This document shows, piece after piece, positions 46,021 through 58,550 of a stretch of DNA of 64,000 nt (positions within the stretch are counted from its first letter, which is position 1; every line of letters starts with the position of its first letter). Position numbers and translations under genes: made by a program. The DNA is taken from positions 9,383,465 through 9,447,464 of the forward strand of contig CM029669.1 of assembly GCA_017311315.1 (NCBI GenBank), read 5' to 3'. The notes under the pieces were generated by a model. It made no database searches. It was not told the DNA's origin and worked only from the letters and a program-made list of their open reading frames with translations. This stretch comes from Dendrocalamus latiflorus. Taxonomy: Eukaryota > Streptophyta > Magnoliopsida > Poales > Poaceae.

Positions 46021-49000
46021 TTCATTTTCATCATCGTGATGTAAACTATGATGCGATGCACCTGACACGGTTAGTGAACCTAAGAAGATGACATTATATG
46101 TGGAGCTTGGTAGGTTTAATCAAAGGTATGCAATCTGAATTCTAGACTATTGTTAAGTAGTAATTCAAGCTAAAAACACAATTGCCTAGTTGCTGATCAT
46201 AGAAGAAAAGTGAGAAAAATAGAAACTCAATAGTAGATATGGTTAACAAAAGAGTATATACGAATATCAAGTTAACTAGTTATAGAGAAAAAGCACTAGT
46301 GATCCTACCAAACTAAGGTTTTCAGACTGTCGGACCTAGATTTAATAAACCTAGAATCCTCTGTGAAACCACTGCATTATTCCTTGGATCAGTAGATAGT
46401 GCTCATAGATACATTATTGAATCATCTCATACACGCGACAGACCATACCATTCATTAATATTACAATACCAGAGTACAAATATTCCACATTAGGATAAGT
46501 TGTACAAAAGGGGAAGTCAGGCTAAATAAGTTCATTACAGAAATATGATAGTGATAGTGGAAGCAAAAGGAGGGGCTCATCTACTCACAGGTAAGCGACT
46601 AGGACAACCTAGGTGCGGTTAATATTACTCAGAGGCCTGGTTAATATTAAATTTACCCACTAGTTAGCTTGGTCAGCTAAACTGTAAAGAGATGCTAGAA
46701 CACTAAGTCCTATTCTAATTACCACTGTCTTCATCGCCCTCATCACCTTGGTCCTGGTAGTAGGCATACTGGTCTTGATTCATGAACATTGAAGGGAAGG
46801 GTTGAAAGGGAAGGTGAGCACACACAGAATGCAGATAATTATAGATTCAAGGCTTTAACAAGGGTGGCTTAGGTTCTTTTAATTACATAAAGTGACAGTT
46901 GCAAATATTATAAGTATAAATCCTATGACCTAGCATTTTAACAAACATTCTTTAAAGAATTTAAATCGTGCAATACATATAGTGGTGCAGGTTCCATCTG
47001 CCAGTTACAGGGTTTCATCCACCTATATTAGATTTTTGACCCCTAGGCTAAATCCACCATAGTAATAACACTAGAGTACTTTCCCCCTACGAAAAAGTCA
47101 AAGTTGGCGTACTTTCCGCAACAGGTTTTCCATCCCACCCACAAAATTTTGGAAATATAACTAACTGAAGGAAGTTCCCATGTCTACCCTTGACCGTGGG
47201 CACGACTGTTTGAACAGTTTATACTCTGCAGAGACTGTACATCTTTACCCATAAGAGACAATCAACCCGACGGGCCTACACGATTCCTTGGTCACGCAAA
47301 TCAAGAGATTGTCATGAGGCCTTTACAATACCTCGCCCCCTAGCACCTCACCCATTGGGGTTGCTCCCACATGTAGTGGGCCCATACATTGTGCAAGATG
47401 TCCACCACAGATTAGTGCAGTCGGACTCCACTCTCTACAAATGCTAGCCTTGGCAAAGTCACCTTGACTCGGTGTCCCATTTCAACCGGATTTTTACTAT
47501 CCGCCTACACCAGTCTTCCGTGAGATATCTAAAGGTTTAGTAAATTATTCAGCTCAGCCTACACTTTGCCAGCTTGTGGTAGTACTGCTTTACATGGAGA
47601 GATCATCACATGATTAAGTCCTTAATTTGTCCGAGCAGTTCATTTCACAACCCACAGATTCTTGTGTTACATCCACACCATCTACTCTTACCATTCGCCC
47701 AGACAGGTATAGCAGTTTTTAGGATTTTGAGAAGCATAAATTAAGTTTATTGTAAACATTCAGCCACTTACATCCTGTGACTGTCCCAAAGCAAGTTTTG
47801 ATGTTTAAATATTAATGATCAGGGCAACTAGTGTCCAAGACTTGACAAGACTAGCATGGCATTTAATATGACTTATAACTAGAAAGTTATCATTAACATC
47901 TAGGGTGTCAAGGATCAGGTGATTCAAGGTCAAGGATGGCATATTAAAATTTATAAAACATCAAGTAGGCATGTAGCTACCTTAAGCTTTGGCATACATT
48001 TGCATAGTAAATTAAGCATGCAATTTGATAATTTAAAAAACATAATTTTTACATAAAATGTAGGATCAATATGATCAAAGTGATGACTCGCCTGGGTCAT
48101 ATGTTAGTAGGTCTTGCAGTTCCTGAGAGATGTTGAATTGGGGCTCGGTTGCGTCCTCGAACTCTACTTGAACGAACACGAAAAAAGCAAACGACAGACA
48201 ATGAGAGCAAATAAATTTTCAAACAAAAATTCAAATGAACTCCAAATTAAACAAAACAAGAACTAGCAAAAAGAGCTCACATTTAGAGAATTTTAGAAAC
48301 AAGTTTTACTAAATTCGGAGCTACAACAAGGGAAAACGAGCTTTCCAAAGTTTATTTTCAGGAAAAACCCAAAATAAACAGAGGAGAGAGAGCTCCCTCT
48401 CTGACAAGTGGGGTCCCACCATTTTTAATTATTTTTTGAAATAATTTTAAATCTTAAAGGTTTAGTGTATGACATGTGGGGCCCACGGTTTATTTAATTA
48501 AAGAAAATCATTTTTCTTTTCTGGAAATGGCCTAAGGCTGACATGTGAGGCTTTAGTACTGTGTAATAGTGTTTTGGGCCCACATGTCAGTGGCCTGGGG
48601 TTATAAACATGTTTTAATCACATTTTTAACCGAGGTGGGGCCCAGGTGTCAATCTAACAAAAGGTTGTAAATTGGCCCGGTCCCACTGTTCAGCAGCTTA
48701 TTAACAAATGCTAAGTAGGGGCATTAACTACTAATGATAACACTCAAACTAATTACGGCAGTGAGGGCGTCCGATAGCGAGGACGGCTATGGCAACACGA
48801 GAGCATTTTTGAAACGAAATGCTCGGCCCCGTACACACCTCCCGACGGGATTTGAATTGGACTGACAAGGTCCGGAGGGGCGCCGGCGATGAGTTAGCTG
48901 GCAGCGGAAACAGGGGATGGTCACGGCGGCGATTCCGGCAATTAAAAGCTAATTAAACAAAATGGGAGCTACTGGGGAACATCAATAGCTCACTAGGGTT

Positions 49001-49217
49001 GGTAGAAGAACTCGGGGAGGCCTGGAGCAAGCTGGTGATAGAGAACTCGAATGCGGAGGTGACCAATCGGTGCTCGGGAAGAAGGGATGGCAGAACTCCA
49101 AATTGGCGTCAGGGTGGTCTTCACCATGCGACAAGGGTGCTACCGGTGAATGGAATCGCGCGGTAGGTGCCTGAGTCACTGGTGCGAAGGGGCAGCCAGA
49201 GTTGAGGAAGAGAGGGA
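46021..49217. repeat. Gypsy LTR-like non-coding DNA (Tekay-like style)
   Basis: No gene. It begins next to the reversed gag, as its leader and 5' LTR would, and has the composition and GGGGCCCACATGTCA-type motifs I associate with long Tekay-like grass LTRs. 48960-49217 is GC-rich and cut by the insertion of the next element at 49218. The LTR boundaries were not located. Confidence 0.4.
48401..48653. repeat. Cluster of GACATGTGGGGCCCAC motifs
   Basis: Five related copies: 48401-48420, 48471-48488, 48538-48552, 48577-48594 (inverted) and 48634-48653. The core TGACATGTGGGGCCCAC combines a CACATGTCA arm with a GGGCCC palindrome. Confidence 0.75.
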
Positions 49218-50155
49218 TGATGAGGACATCTTTTCCATGGATACAACCATGCCAACTCCAAAACAAGCCCAACAAACTGAAATACAAGGACCAATGACTC
49301 GAGCACGAGCACGTCAACTTAACCATCAGGTGAATGCGTTCCTAAGTTTGCATACAAATGTTTCAAAGAATGGAATACTACTTAATTCTTGTGATGATTT
49401 AATTGTACTTAGGAACCATGGGGAAGAACCAGTGAGCTCAAGTATAGAAGTGGAACCGTCAAGCGCAACCCAAGTCTTATTCGCGAGTTTGACTCGGATT
49501 CGGCCTTCCTAACAGCGTCTACTTGAAATGGCCATAACTTTTGATCCAGAAGGTTTCTCGGGGCCCGTGAGTACTCGTTGGAAAGCTCTTAAAGTCTACT
49601 TTCAGATGGATCCAGCCTCACCTCCAAATTCCATCCGAGTCGGTCAAAAACTGCCAAACAAGTCACACCACTTTTCCAGTCCGAGTCAAAGTGGGCTTTG
49701 GGCCTTGTAATCGGGTTTCCATGTCTTTTGGCTGACCCTCTACCTCCCGTGTCTCTTAAATAGGCAGCCGCACCCTCTTCTAGGGTTTGGGTTTTGATAG
49801 ACTAAGTTAGCTTTTGCTACTTCGCCTTGTACTCGCGCGTGTCGACTAGACCGTCCGAATACTTGTCTTCGGAACCCCACCATTTTTCTGTTTTCTATTG
49901 AAACCTACATCGTTTATTTGCAATTGAGTTGCTGTTCATCTTGTTCTTGCCTGTTCTTCGATTGCTTGCAGGAACAAGAACACTCGTGGTTAGGTTGATT
50001 GTTCGCCGACAAGGTCACGAACAACCTCTGGAGTTGGTGTATCGATCGCTAAGATGCAACGTCCTTGGATGGTTATAGTCGGGTCGTCAACGTCATCTCC
50101 TTCCCCAATCGAATCTACCACTGTCATCGAAAGATCGGGACCGCTAGTGCTATCA
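49218..50155 (+). repeat. 5' LTR of gypsy element, 938 bp
   Basis: It starts TGATGAGGACATC and ends GTGCTATCA, with the primer-binding site TGGTATCAGAGC (initiator tRNA-Met type) at 50158-50169. It contains the pol-tail codons (PMTRARARQLNHQVNAF) and the CATAACTTTT...TTGGAAAG module at 49530-49583. It is the same family as the solo LTR in the synthetase pseudogene. The flank before it is purine-rich (GAGGAAGAGAGGGA), which looks like a PPT but is probably chance. Confidence 0.92.
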
Positions 50156-51311
50156 GTTGGTATCAGAGCTCAAGGTTGATCGGCGAGAGATTTCATTTAG
50201 TCTTTGCATCTTTTTATACCTACAGTCCAGAAAACCAAAAAAAGTAGATTAGATATCTATTCCCCAAAATCCGAAACAGTTTGAGCCATACACTATTGCT
50301 GCATAGTCTTTGTTTGTTGAGTCTACGGTTGCATCGTCGTGTCCTTTGCTGGTCTTAGTGTCTAATGCTTCTAGAGTTTCGAGTTCTGTTCACGTTTTGG
50401 TGTCACCGTTGCAATTAGATCCGAACTGCCACCGGAGGATAAAAAGGAAAAGACTCGGTTTCTAGGGAGGCTTTGCCCTAATTGGTCTTGGAGTAAGACA
50501 CGAATTCGGATTCAACTGCGTCGTGTGAAAAAAAAGAAAAAAAGAGAGAAAAGAAGGAACAGGCAGCCGCATTTAGAAAGAGTCGCGGCTTAAAAAAAGA
50601 GGAGAGAGAAACACCTAACTTTTGCATACGACCTCCGATTGAGGCGATTCTTGATCCGTTGGAAAGGAAACGAGAAGATAGCGCGAAAGAAAGAAGTCCG
50701 GGAAATCTGGAGATTTTAGATCCACGTAAGCTTCCAAGCACATACGCGGCAACTTCGACCCCAAAAAATGTCGTTTAGGGCCTCAAAACGGACCCGCAAA
50801 CCGAGGAAAAATCAAGTTTCTCAGAATTTGCTCAAAATTGACAAAAACCTTTTATAAGTGATTCTAAGGTGCCCCGTGCAGATGGCATCCTTTTTCGAGC
50901 TCCTGAACCCCGTGTGCAACGTCATCTAGTTTCTTTCTGCGCGGTGTATTCGTTTGTGTTCTAGGCTCGGGTCTCTAGTACAGTCTAGCCTAGGACCAGC
51001 ACAGTACCGTCGTTGAGCGATTATTCAACTTGCTTTGACTAATGTGGTTCTATAGCTCCACAGATTTGGCTACCACCTCACAGGGACTAGAGACCGAGGC
51101 AACGATACACCCAACTTCCAGGAGATATTGTCTTGTCTTGTCGGCGCCCATCACCTCCTGCTCGCTGTGGTAAGAACTTGTAAGAGCTTGACAGAACAGG
51201 TTGAGAGTGTGCGTCTTGATTTAACCACATCCCAGTAGTTGTGAGGGCATAACTTGCAATTTTTATTTTTATTTTTCTCTTCTTGGTTTGTTCTCTTGTG
51301 TTCTTCTAACA
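50156..51311 (+). other. Gypsy untranslated leader
   Basis: Primer-binding site at 50158-50169, then 1.1 kb without a gene. It has another copy of the ~50-bp module (about 50618-50670) and A-rich stretches. It ends just before the gag start. Confidence 0.75.
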
Positions 51312-52642
51312 ATGTCAGGAGAACCAGTGGACCTACGGCCAGGGCCCCATTCCCCTCGGACTAGGGGCATCATACAATACTTTGAGCGTCAAATGAAGCT
51401 GCACACTGAAGGACTTGATGAGGATGTACGGGTCACTAATGAACGTCTTGGTCAACTGGAGGCCGCGCAGATCGACACCAACACTACGCTTGCAACATTG
51501 GAGGCTTCCGTTGGCACCGTCAACGCCTCACTTGCTGAGATTTTGAGATGTCTTGATGAGATGGGTCGTGCATCTCCCGCTGCACCAACTCAGCGTACTC
51601 GTGCCAACATTGGTGTCTTAGGCAGCAGGGTGGACGAAAATGGTGGAGACGAATATGCGGCTGATACTGAGATCGATGATGATGAGGGCGCTCACCATCA
51701 TCGTCAACCACATCGGAATGAGGTACGTGAGAATGATGAATCACTTGGTAAGATTAAGTTCACTATGCCACCTTTTGATGGAAAATATAACCCTGATGCT
51801 TATATCACTTGGGAATTGGCTGTTGATCAGAAATTTGCTTGTCATGCATTCCTTGAAAACAAAAGGGTTAGGGCTGCTACTAGTGAGTTTACTGACTTTG
51901 CGTCTGTTTGGTGGAGTGAATATTGTAAGAAAATCCTTTAACCATACCACAAACTTGGGATGCATTAAAAAGAATCATGCGAGCCAGATTTGTTCCTTCA
52001 TATTATGCACGTGATTTGTTACATAAGTTGCAACAATTGAGGCAAGGTAGTAAAAGCGTAGAGGAATATTTTCAAGATTTGCAAACAGGAATGCTGCGTT
52101 GTGATTTAGAGGAAACTGAGGAAGCTACTATGGCTAGGTTTATGGGTGATTTGAATCCTGAAATTCAGGATATTTTAGCTTACAAGGAATATAATTCTAT
52201 CACTCGTTTATTTCATCTTTTTTGTAAAGCTGAAAGAGAAGTACAGGGACGACGCGCGAGCACTAAGACTAACGTTTCTGCAGGTCGTGGTAACATTTGG
52301 TCTCCACGTGCATCTGTTGCACCGTCAATCCAACCGACTGCACCTTCTTCCTCCAACAGCAAGCCACGGTTTTCATCGTCAAATTCAGCATCTCGGGCAT
52401 CCGAAGCGACAAAGGGGTCAGCCCAAGCACATGCAAAGAGCTCTTCATCCGTTGCATCTACGGGACGAACGAGGGATATCCAATATCATCAATGCAAGGG
52501 GTATGGCCATGTGCGGAGTGAATGCCCAAGCAAGCGTGTTTTGATTGTGAGAGATGATGGTGCGTATTCTTCTGCTAGTGATTTGGATGAGGATACATAT
52601 GCTATGCTTGCAGCTGACCATGCAGGTAGTGGGAAGGAGTAA
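51312..52642 (+). pseudogene. Gypsy gag, frameshifted
   Basis: It starts MSGEPVDLRPG (51312). The coiled N-terminal part (QLEAAQIDTNTTLATLEASVG) leads to the gag core (MPPFDGKYNPDAYITWE, FASVWWSEYCKK). A frameshift at 51940-51975 separates it from MRARFVPSYYARDLLH and the rest of the core. The zinc knuckle reads QYHQCKGYGHVRSEC, with Tyr where the first Cys is expected. TAA at 52640-52642 ends this part, although the same frame continues into the protease. Gag forms the particle around the element RNA. Confidence 0.9.
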
Positions 52643-54628
52643 GAAGAAGAGCACATTGGTGCTGAAGATGCAGAACGCTATGAGAGCCTCATTGTGCAGC
52701 ATGTGTTGAGTGCACAAATGGAGAGGACGGAGCAAAATCAGTGGCACACCCTTTTCCTAACAAAGTGTGTCGTGAAGGAACGCTCATACCGTGTGATCAT
52801 TGATCGAGGGAGCTGCAACAACTTGGCGAGCTCCGATATGGTGAAGAAGCTTGCGTTGAACACCAAACCACACCCACAACCTTACTACATTCAATGGTTT
52901 AATAACAGCGGCAATGTGAAGGTAACACGAATGGTGAGAGTAAATTTTGCTATTGGTTCTTATCATGATGTGGTAGAATGCGATGTTGTCCCTATGCAAG
53001 CATGCTCTATGCTGTTAGGTAGACCGTGGCAATATGATAAAGATTCACTGTATCATGGTAAGATAAATCAATATTCTTTTGTGCATCATGACAAAAAATT
53101 GTGTTACATCCTATGTCTCCTGAAGCTATTTTTAAAGATAAAATTGCTAGAGCTAGTAAAGAGAAAAATCAGGAGCATAATAGGAGTGAAAATCATATTG
53201 TAGCAAACGAACTTGAGCAACATAAAAAGAAAAACTCAAAATCTGTTCCTGAGAAGAAAGATGAGATTAAATTAAAATGTGCATGTTTTCTTGCTACTAA
53301 GTTTGATGTGAATGAGCTGGATGCTAGTACTTCTGTTTGCTATGCTTTACTTTGCAAACAAGCTTTGTTTTCATTCGAGGATGTACCTTCTTCTGTGCCT
53401 CTTGCTTTTGCAGGAGTATATGGATGTCTTTCCAAAGAACGTGCCGCCAGGGCTACCACCAGTGCGAGGGATTGAGCACCAGATTGATTTGATTCACGGG
53501 GCATCTTTGCCCAATCGTGCGCCATACAGGACCAATCCGGAAGAAACTAAAGAGATTCAGCGTCAAGTTCAAGAACTGCTTGATAAGGGTTATGTGCGTG
53601 AGTCTCTTAGTCCTTGTGCAGTTCCGGTAATTTTAGTGCCTAAGAAAGATGGATCATGGCATATGTGTGTGGACTATAGAACGATCAATAACATTACCAT
53701 TAGATATCGTCACCCTATTCCTAGGTTAGATGATATGCTTGATGAATTAAGTGGCTCTATTGTCTTCTCCAAAGTTGATTTGCGTAGTGGGTACCACCAA
53801 ATTCGCATGAAATTAGGAGATGAATGGAAAACAACATTTAAAACTAAGTTCGGTTTGTATGAGTGGTTAGTGATGCCGTTTGGTTTAACTAATGCACCTA
53901 GTACATTCATGAGATTAATGAACGAGGTTTTGCGTACTTTCATTGGCAAATTTGTAGTGGTATATTTTGATGATATATTGATATATAACAGATCACTAGA
54001 GGAACACCTTTACCATTTACGTGCTGTTTTTAATGCTTTACGAAATGCACATTTATTTGGTAACCTTGAGAAGTGCACCTTTTGCACGGATCGAGTCTCT
54101 TTTCTTGGCTATGTTGTTACTCCACAGGGAATTGAAGTTGATCAAGCCAAGGCTAAGGCAATACAGAGTTGGCCGACTCCTAAAACGGTCACGCAGGTGC
54201 GAAGTGTTTTAGGACTTGCTGGATTCTATCGTCGTTTTGTGAAGGGTTTCAGCACCATCGCCGCACCATTGAATGAGCTCACTAAAAAGGGGGTGCCGTT
54301 TACTTGGGGAAATGCACAGGAAGACGCCTTCAACACATTGAAAGATAAGTTAACACATGCACCATTACTCCAACTTTCAGATTTTAGTAAGACTTTTGAG
54401 CTAGAATGTGATGCTAGTGGAATTGGATTGGGTGGTGTGCTATCACAAGAGGGTAAATCTGGGGCATACTTTAGTGAAAAATTGAGTGGGCCTAGTTTGA
54501 ACTATTCTACTTATGATAAGGAATTATATGTTCTAGTTCAAACTTTCGAGACATGGCAGCATTATTTATGGCCCAAAGAATTTGTCATTCATTCTGATCA
54601 CGAGTCATTAAAGCATATTAGAAGTTAA
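52643..54628 (+). pseudogene. Gypsy protease, reverse transcriptase, RNase H part
   Basis: The protease loop is RVIIDRGSCNNLAS (about 52790), with Arg replacing the first Gly of D-G-G-S/T, next to the catalytic Asp. Frame changes occur near 53100 and 53400. The reverse transcriptase is well preserved: VPVILVPKKDGSWHMC, KVDLRSGYHQIRM, MPFGLTNAPSTFM and polymerase box VVYFDDILIY (about 53955). RNase H follows (LECDASGIGLGGVLSQ, YSTYDKELYVLV, VIHSDHESLKHIRS). TAA at 54626-54628 cuts the frame. Confidence 0.92.
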
Positions 54629-56362
54629 AGAAAATTGAACCGTAGGCATGCAAAGTGGGTTGAATTCATAGAGTCTTTTCCTTATGTCATAAAACACAAA
54701 AAGGGAAAGGAGAATGTTATTGCTGATGCATTGTCTAGGAGATATACCATGCTCTCACAACTTGACTTCAAAATTTTTGGATTAGAAACAATTAAAGAGC
54801 ATTATGTTTATGATGATGATTTTAAAGATGTGTTGCTGAATTGTAAAGAGGGAAAAACGTGGAATAAATTTATCCTAAATAATGGATTTGTGTTTAGAGC
54901 TAGCAAGCTATGCATTCCAGCTAGCTTCGTTCATTTGTTGTTGTTGCAGGAAGCGTATGGAGGTGAGCTGATGGGACATTTTGGAGTGAAGAAGATGGAA
55001 GACATACTTGCTGGTCATTTCTTTTGGCCAAAGATGAGACGTGATGTGGAACGTTTCATTGCTCACTGCACTACATGTCAAAAGGCTAAGTCACGACTTA
55101 ATCCTCATGGTTTGTATATGCCTCTACCTGTTTCTAGCGTGCCTTGGAAAGATATTTCTATGGACTTTATTTTAGGACTGCCTAGGACAAAGAAGGGGAG
55201 GGATAGCATATTTGTTGTTGTTGATAAATTTTCTAAGATGGCACACTTCATACCATGTCATAAAAGTGATGATGTTACCAACATTGCTGATTTGTTCTTT
55301 CGTGAAGTTGTTCGCTTGCATGGTGTGCCAAATACCATAGTTTCCGATCGTGACACTAAATTCCTTTGCCATTTTTGGAGAACTTTATGGGCTAAATTGG
55401 GGACTAAGCTGTTATTTTCTACTACTTGTCATCCCCAAACTGATGGGCAAACGGAAGTTGTGAATAGAACTTTATCTACCATGCTTAGGGCTGTTTTGAA
55501 AAAGAACATCAAAATGTGGGAAGAATGCGTGCCTCATATTGAGTTTGCTTATAATCGTTCGCTGCATTCTACTACAAAGTTGTGTCCTTTTGAGATTGTC
55601 TATGGCTTTGTGCCTCGTGCTCCTATTGATTTGTTACCACTTCCATCTTCGGGGAAGTTAAATTTTGATGCTAAACAGCGTTCTGATTTGATGTTGAAAA
55701 TGCATGAGACCACCAAAGAAAATATTGAACGCATGAATGCTAAATATAAACTTGCTGGTAGTAAAGGAAGGAAGCATTTAACTTTCCAACCGGACGATTT
55801 AGTTTGGTTGCATCTAAGAAAAGATAGATTTCCTGAATTGAGAAAGTCTAAATTGACGCCTACAGCTGATGGTCCTTTCAAAGTGTTGGAAAAGATTAAT
55901 GATAATGCATATAAGCTTGAGTTATCTGTAGATTTTGGGGTTAGTCCCACCTTTAACATTACAGATTTGAAGCCATACTTGGGAGAAGAAGATGAGTTTG
56001 AGTCGCGGATGACTCAAATGCAAGAAGGGGAGGATGATGATGACATCTTTTCCATGGATACAACCGTGCCAACTCCAAAACAAGCCCAACAAACTGAAAT
56101 ACAAGGACCAATGACTCGAGCACGAGCACGTCAACTTAACAATCAGGTGAATGCGTTCCTAAGTTTGCATACAAATGTTTCAAAGAATGGAATACTACTT
56201 AATTCTTGTGATGATTTAATTGTCCTTAGGAACCATGGGGAAGAACCACGTGAGCTCAAGTATAGAAGTGGAACTGTCAAGCGCAACCCAAGTCTTATTC
56301 GCGAGTTTGACTCGGATTCGGCCTTCCTAACAGCGTCCACTTCAAACGGCCATAACTTTTGA
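54629..56362 (+). pseudogene. Gypsy integrase and C-terminal tail reading into LTR
   Basis: In frame with the upstream reverse transcriptase after one stop. It starts in the RNase H tail (RRHAKWVEFIESF, ADALSRR). Integrase zinc region: GHFGVKKMEDILAGHFFW ... CTTCQKAK. The core has all three acidic residues (SMDFILGL, VSDRDTKF, QTDGQTEVVNR). The C-terminal part ends FNITDLKPYLGEEDE. The frame crosses the polypurine tract and enters the 3' LTR, coding PMTRARARQLNNQVNAF and stopping at 56360-56362. Overlap of pol with the LTR is a trait of some chromovirus lineages; no chromodomain is visible. Confidence 0.92.
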
Positions 56363-56506
56363 TCCAGAAGGTTTCTCAGGGCCCGTGAGTACTCGTTGGA
56401 AAGCTCTTGAAGTCTAATTTCAAATGGATCTGGCCTTACCTCCAAATTCCATCTGAGTCGGTCAAAAACTGCCAAACAAGTTCTGCCACTTTTCCAGTCT
56501 GACTTC
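56020..56506 (+). repeat. Polypurine tract and truncated 3' LTR
   Basis: AAGAAGGGGAGGA (polypurine tract, ending 56034) is followed by TGATGATGACATC, the LTR start at 56035. Homology to the 5' LTR runs to about 56505 and stops at the LTR of the next element. The 472 bp kept are about half an LTR. The right-hand remainder is not in the window. Confidence 0.9.
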
Positions 56507-57050
56507 TGCCAGGCCAGGCGTCGGCGTGATTCCAGCCGCCATTAAAAGCGCACTACCAGACTGCAAGGTCACAACAGCTCCAATCTTAGCGCCGGGACAG
56601 AGGCGTCATCTCCGCTGCCACCCGTTCGAAGGGTAGGGGACGGAGCGCGCGTCTACTTCGACTAGCTTGGAGAAATTCACAGGCCGCGGGACGGAGGGGG
56701 CCAAAGGACTCGGCGACATGGTTTCGGCCCTGTGAAGCCCTTCACCATGAGAGCCTCCTGTCGTAGGGGTGGCCCCCACCTAAGCCCAGCAGGCCTGTTA
56801 GGAGGTTATAAGAACCAGAGTAACATGTGTAATGACATAAGTGCCCCTAATGGGGAGGTACGGAAGTGAGGACATAACTGTAAAAGCATACTCCATGTGA
56901 ATATATATATATATCAGGATGAGGGGGAGGCTGAGACAGAACACTCCCACCTCTCCACTACCATCTCTCTCTCTGTTTGGTCTGTAACCACAACAATTGG
57001 CGCCGTCCGTGGGGAGGACGAGGACAAGCCTGAAGACCGAAGAAGAAGGA
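56507..57050 (+). repeat. 5' LTR and leader of GC-rich Tat-lineage gypsy
   Basis: The LTR is about 489 bp (TGCCAGGC at 56507 to ...CACAACA at 56995), inserted in the 3' LTR of the previous element. A TATA-like GTTATAAG lies near 56803. The primer-binding region ATTGGCGCCGTCCGTGGGG follows at 56996, of the same type as 16674. The left boundary is set by where homology to the older LTR stops. Confidence 0.8.
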
Positions 57051-58550
57051 TGGCACCGAAAAAAGCTTCATCAGCGGCGGCGAAGGGAAAGAAGACGGCT
57101 GGGTCGGAGCGGCGCGTGAATACCGGGGCTTCGGCATCGGCCGCCGAAGGAGCTGGCGGCGGTGTAGTAGCGGTGGTCGCGGGCGTCGACGCTCGCGCTA
57201 CAACGACTGACCCCGCCAGCGCCACTACAACGACATCCAACCCCGTCGATGGCACTGCAACGACAGCCCCCACCGCCCTCGCCGGCAGCGCGGATCCGAC
57301 GGCCGGGGGTAGCCGCAACGAAGCATCCGACGGATCCGGAGATCGTGCGGCAAGGGTCCCGGCACCGACCCGTCCGCTGGGTGTTCCGGCGGCCCCGACA
57401 GCACCTGCGGTGGAAGGCGCCCTACTAGCAGCCCTCAACGCGTTCCAGCGGGAACTAGGGGACCTTCGCGGAGCCGTCCGAGATATACAAGAGGCTCGGA
57501 GCCAGCAGGCCGCGCCAGTAATCGCGCTCGAGCCCACGCCGGAGAGGACAAACAGTCGCAAAGCCCCCGCGTCTAGCCGCGTGCCGCTGAGACGCGTAGA
57601 TCCGGAGTCCCTGCTTTCGGCGGGGCTGCAGCAGGCGGTGTGGCCCGAAGACTTCAAGTTCCCTAGCGTCACCGACTCGTACAAAGGCGACACGGATCCT
57701 CACGAGTTCGTGCGCGTGTACGAAACCGCGATCGAGGCCGCTGGCGGAGACGACACCACGAAGGCGAAGGGACTCCCCCTCGCGCAGCAAGGAGTGGCGC
57801 TCTCTTGGTTTTTTACCATAGAGCCGGGCTCCATCTACGCGTGGGAGCAGCTCCGCGACCGCCTTCACAACAACTTCCAAGGACACTATGTCGAGCGAGT
57901 CGATGCGGACCAACTCTTCGTCGTGAAGCAAAGACCCTCGGAGAAGCTCCGGGACTACTTCAAGCGTTTCGCCAAGATCCGATGCCAAGTAAAAGACGTT
58001 AATGAAACCACCGTTGTTAATGCAGCCATACAGGGCCTTCGTTCGGGCCCGATGGCCGAGTACAACGCGCGGAGGCCAATCAAGACAGTCGCCAAGCTCT
58101 TCGACAAAATGGACGAGTATGCGCGGGCGGAGGAAGATGCGCGAAGACGCAGCATTACCGCCCTCGGCCTCGCCCATGAGGAGCGCCCCCCGTGCGAGGG
58201 GGGGCGGGTGGTCCCTCCTCGAAGCAGGGCTGTAGCCGAGAGCCCCGGGGAGGCCCTCCCCGAGGCAGCGCTACCGGGGTACAGGAAGACTCTTCAAGAA
58301 GCGGGCATAAGCCTCGGCGCCGCCAGCGCAGGTCACAGGCGGCCCATCATGTCCTCAACACCGAGAGCACCCGCCAAGGACCCGACCCCGCCTCATGGAG
58401 GGGAGACCAGGGATCGGAAGGCGGACTTGATTACGGCGGCCAACCCCACGCAGAACAAGAGCTCCTACACTATGGCAAGTGGTGCGAGGTACACGGCTAC
58501 GGCGATCATTACACAAGGGCATGCGCCGCAGTTATGGAGCTGCGGAGGGT
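57051..58550 (+). pseudogene. Tat-lineage gag
   Basis: It starts MAPKKASSAAAKGKKTAG. The N-terminal ~130 residues are Ala/Thr/Gly-rich low complexity. The gag core follows (QGVALSWFFTIEPGSIYAWEQ, RDRLHNNFQGHYVERV, LRDYFKRFAKIRCQVKDV, AAIQGLRSGPMAEYN; about 57780-58060). The frame is open for 500 codons and then shifts near 58200-58450 into the zinc/protease frame. It is GC-rich, unlike the neighbouring elements, which marks a different and probably younger insertion. Confidence 0.9.

Noticed and set aside
49201..49217. Purine-rich GAGGAAGAGAGGGA before the 5' LTR as a polypurine tract of a tandem element
   Set aside because: No pol sequence precedes it; the upstream DNA is unrelated LTR-like sequence, so it is most likely chance.
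56914..58177. Long minus-strand frames of 259 and 240 codons opposite the GC-rich gag
   Set aside because: They are antisense to a clear Tat gag in GC-rich DNA, where stops are rare, and show no domain.
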